Positions 6,292 through 7,272 of a stretch of 7,272 bases of DNA are shown one piece after another. The notes under the pieces were generated by a model. It had not been told where the DNA came from, made no database searches, and saw only the letters and a list, made by a program, of their open reading frames with translations. Origin of the DNA: Gemmatimonadota bacterium (GTDB lineage Bacteria; Gemmatimonadota; Gemmatimonadetes; Longimicrobiales; Gaopeijiaceae); NCBI GenBank assembly GCA_026713345.1, contig JAPOOQ010000602.1, positions 1 through 7,272 of the forward strand, read 5' to 3'. How positions within the stretch are numbered: the stretch's first letter is position 1; the number at the start of each line of letters is the position of its first letter. The position numbers and the translations under genes were made by a program.

Positions 6292-7272
6292 ATGAGTGAT
6301 CGCTCTCCCGACTCACGCAACCCCCGCGGACTCGACCGCAGGGACTTTCTGAAGGCCGGGGCCCTCGGCGTCGCGGCTACCACCCTGCACGGATGCGGCG
6401 ACCCCAACATGGCCCAGGGCACCGTTGCGGCTGCGCCCCAGGTCCCGCGCACCGTCGGCTCCCCACCCGCCCAGCCCTTCGCCGCCCCGGCCATCGAGCA
6501 GGTGCGCATCGGCTTCGTCGGCGTAGGGCTGCAGGGCACGGCGCACGTCCGCAACCTTGTGCGCATCGACGGCTGCGTGATCACGGCCGTCTGCGACATC
6601 CGCGAAGCCCACGCCGAGCGCGCTGCCGACATCATCGAAGAAGCCGGCCACCCCCGCCCCGCCCTCTACACCGCCGGCGAAACCGACTTCGAGCGCCTCT
6701 GCGCGGAAGAGGACCTCGACCTCGTCTACACGGCGACCCCCTGGCGCTGGCACGTCCCCGTCTGCGTCGCGGCGATGGAGAACGGCAAGCACGCGGCCAC
6801 CGAAATCCCCGCCTCCTACACATTGGAAGGCTGCTGGGAGCTCGTCGAGACCGCCGAGCGCACGAACCGCCACTGCGCCATGATGGAGAACGTCAACTAC
6901 GGACGCGCCGAACTCCTCTGCCTGAACCTCGTCCGGCAGGGCCTGCTCGGCGAGATCCTCCACGCCGAGTGCGGCTACCTGCACGACCTGCGCGGCATCA
7001 AGTTCGAAGACGCAGCGGAGGGCCTCAGGCGCCGCAACCACTCCTGGACGCGAAACGGCAACCTCTACCCCATGCACGGCCTCGGCCCCGTCGCCAACTG
7101 CATGGACATCAACCGCGGCGACCAGTTCGCGCACCTGGTCTCGATGAGCAGCCCCTCGCGCGGCCTGCAGGAGTACGCCATCGCGAACTACCCCGAGGGA
7201 CACGCCAAGCGCGCCGAGACCTTCGCGCTCGGCGACGTGAACGGCAGCCTCATCCAGACCGCGATGGGCAAG
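6292..7272 (+). CDS. Tat-exported Gfo/Idh/MocA-fold protein, GH109 alpha-N-acetylgalactosaminidase-like (3' end cut)
   Basis: The frame stays open to the right edge, giving 327 residues without a stop; GH109 enzymes are about 440-470, so roughly a quarter is missing. Residues 14-35 are a twin-arginine signal (DRRDFLKAG) ending in LHGC, a possible Tat lipoprotein site at Cys35. A Pro/Ala-rich linker runs to about 67. The Rossmann domain begins VRIGFVGVGLQG, with the NAD-binding GxGxxG at 77-82 and Asp102 closing strand 2. TATPWRWHVPV (147-157) and GKHAATEIPA (165-174) are typical of the family. GH109 hallmarks follow: MMENVNYGR (197-205), YLHDLR (229-234), GNLYPMHGLGP (256-266), INRGD (273-277) and SMSS (284-287). 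As I recall the Elizabethkingia enzyme, Glu149, Tyr179, His181, Tyr225 and His228 matter for activity. Glu199, Tyr229, His231, Tyr259 and His262 would be their counterparts here. Such enzymes cleave alpha-GalNAc by an NAD-dependent oxidation-elimination route. Activity on another sugar is possible. It is probably in an operon with the upstream MFS gene. Confidence 0.88.
   Translation, partial: MSDRSPDSRNPRGLDRRDFLKAGALGVAATTLHGCGDPNMAQGTVAAAPQVPRTVGSPPAQPFAAPAIEQVRIGFVGVGLQGTAHVRNLVRIDGCVITAVCDIREAHAERAADIIEEAGHPRPALYTAGETDFERLCAEEDLDLVYTATPWRWHVPVCVAAMENGKHAATEIPASYTLEGCWELVETAERTNRHCAMMENVNYGRAELLCLNLVRQGLLGEILHAECGYLHDLRGIKFEDAAEGLRRRNHSWTRNGNLYPMHGLGPVANCMDINRGDQFAHLVSMSSPSRGLQEYAIANYPEGHAKRAETFALGDVNGSLIQTAMGK

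Noticed and set aside
6313..7203. Minus-strand open frame of 296 codons opposite the GH109-like gene
   Set aside because: The plus-strand frame has a strong Shine-Dalgarno, a Tat signal and clear family motifs; the minus-strand product is an Ala/Val/Gly-rich shadow.

Overview
The window is GC-rich, roughly two-thirds GC by eye, and densely coding. It reads as a free-living or host-associated Gram-negative bacterium with many exported lipoproteins. The mix of LVIVD-type propeller lipoproteins, a DUF305 lipoprotein and a Tat-exported GH109-like protein reminds me of Gemmatimonadota. That assignment is an impression from protein style only; no marker gene is present.

Layout. Positions 1-4864 are transcribed leftwards (minus strand). 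First comes an LVIVD-repeat beta-propeller protein (copy B, 2780-4864). After 37 bases comes its tandem paralogue (copy A, 658-2742). A strong GC-rich hairpin (596-635) follows, then a DUF305 lipoprotein that runs off the left edge (1-510). Positions 5050-7272 are transcribed rightwards. They hold a 12-TM MFS transporter of the fosmidomycin-resistance (Fsr) type (5050-6255) and, 36 bases later behind a near-perfect Shine-Dalgarno, a Tat-exported Gfo/Idh/MocA-fold protein (6292 to the right edge). The latter carries the active-site motifs of GH109 alpha-N-acetylgalactosaminidases. The two groups diverge from a 185-base spacer at 4865-5049.

How the genes may work together. Four of the five products have export signals, three with a lipobox-like cysteine and one with an atypical one. 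The left part is therefore a cell-envelope module of two paralogous secreted propellers plus a small helical lipoprotein. The right part could be a glycan-scavenging or efflux pair, an NAD-dependent glycosidase-like enzyme with an MFS carrier, but no substrate can be read from the sequence.

The most notable features are the tandem propeller pair and the hairpin. With the starts supported by ribosome-binding sites, both propellers are 694 residues long. They share all eight non-lipobox cysteines and a very conserved C-terminal block, yet have completely different central linkers. No RNA gene, insertion sequence, CRISPR array or phage gene was seen.
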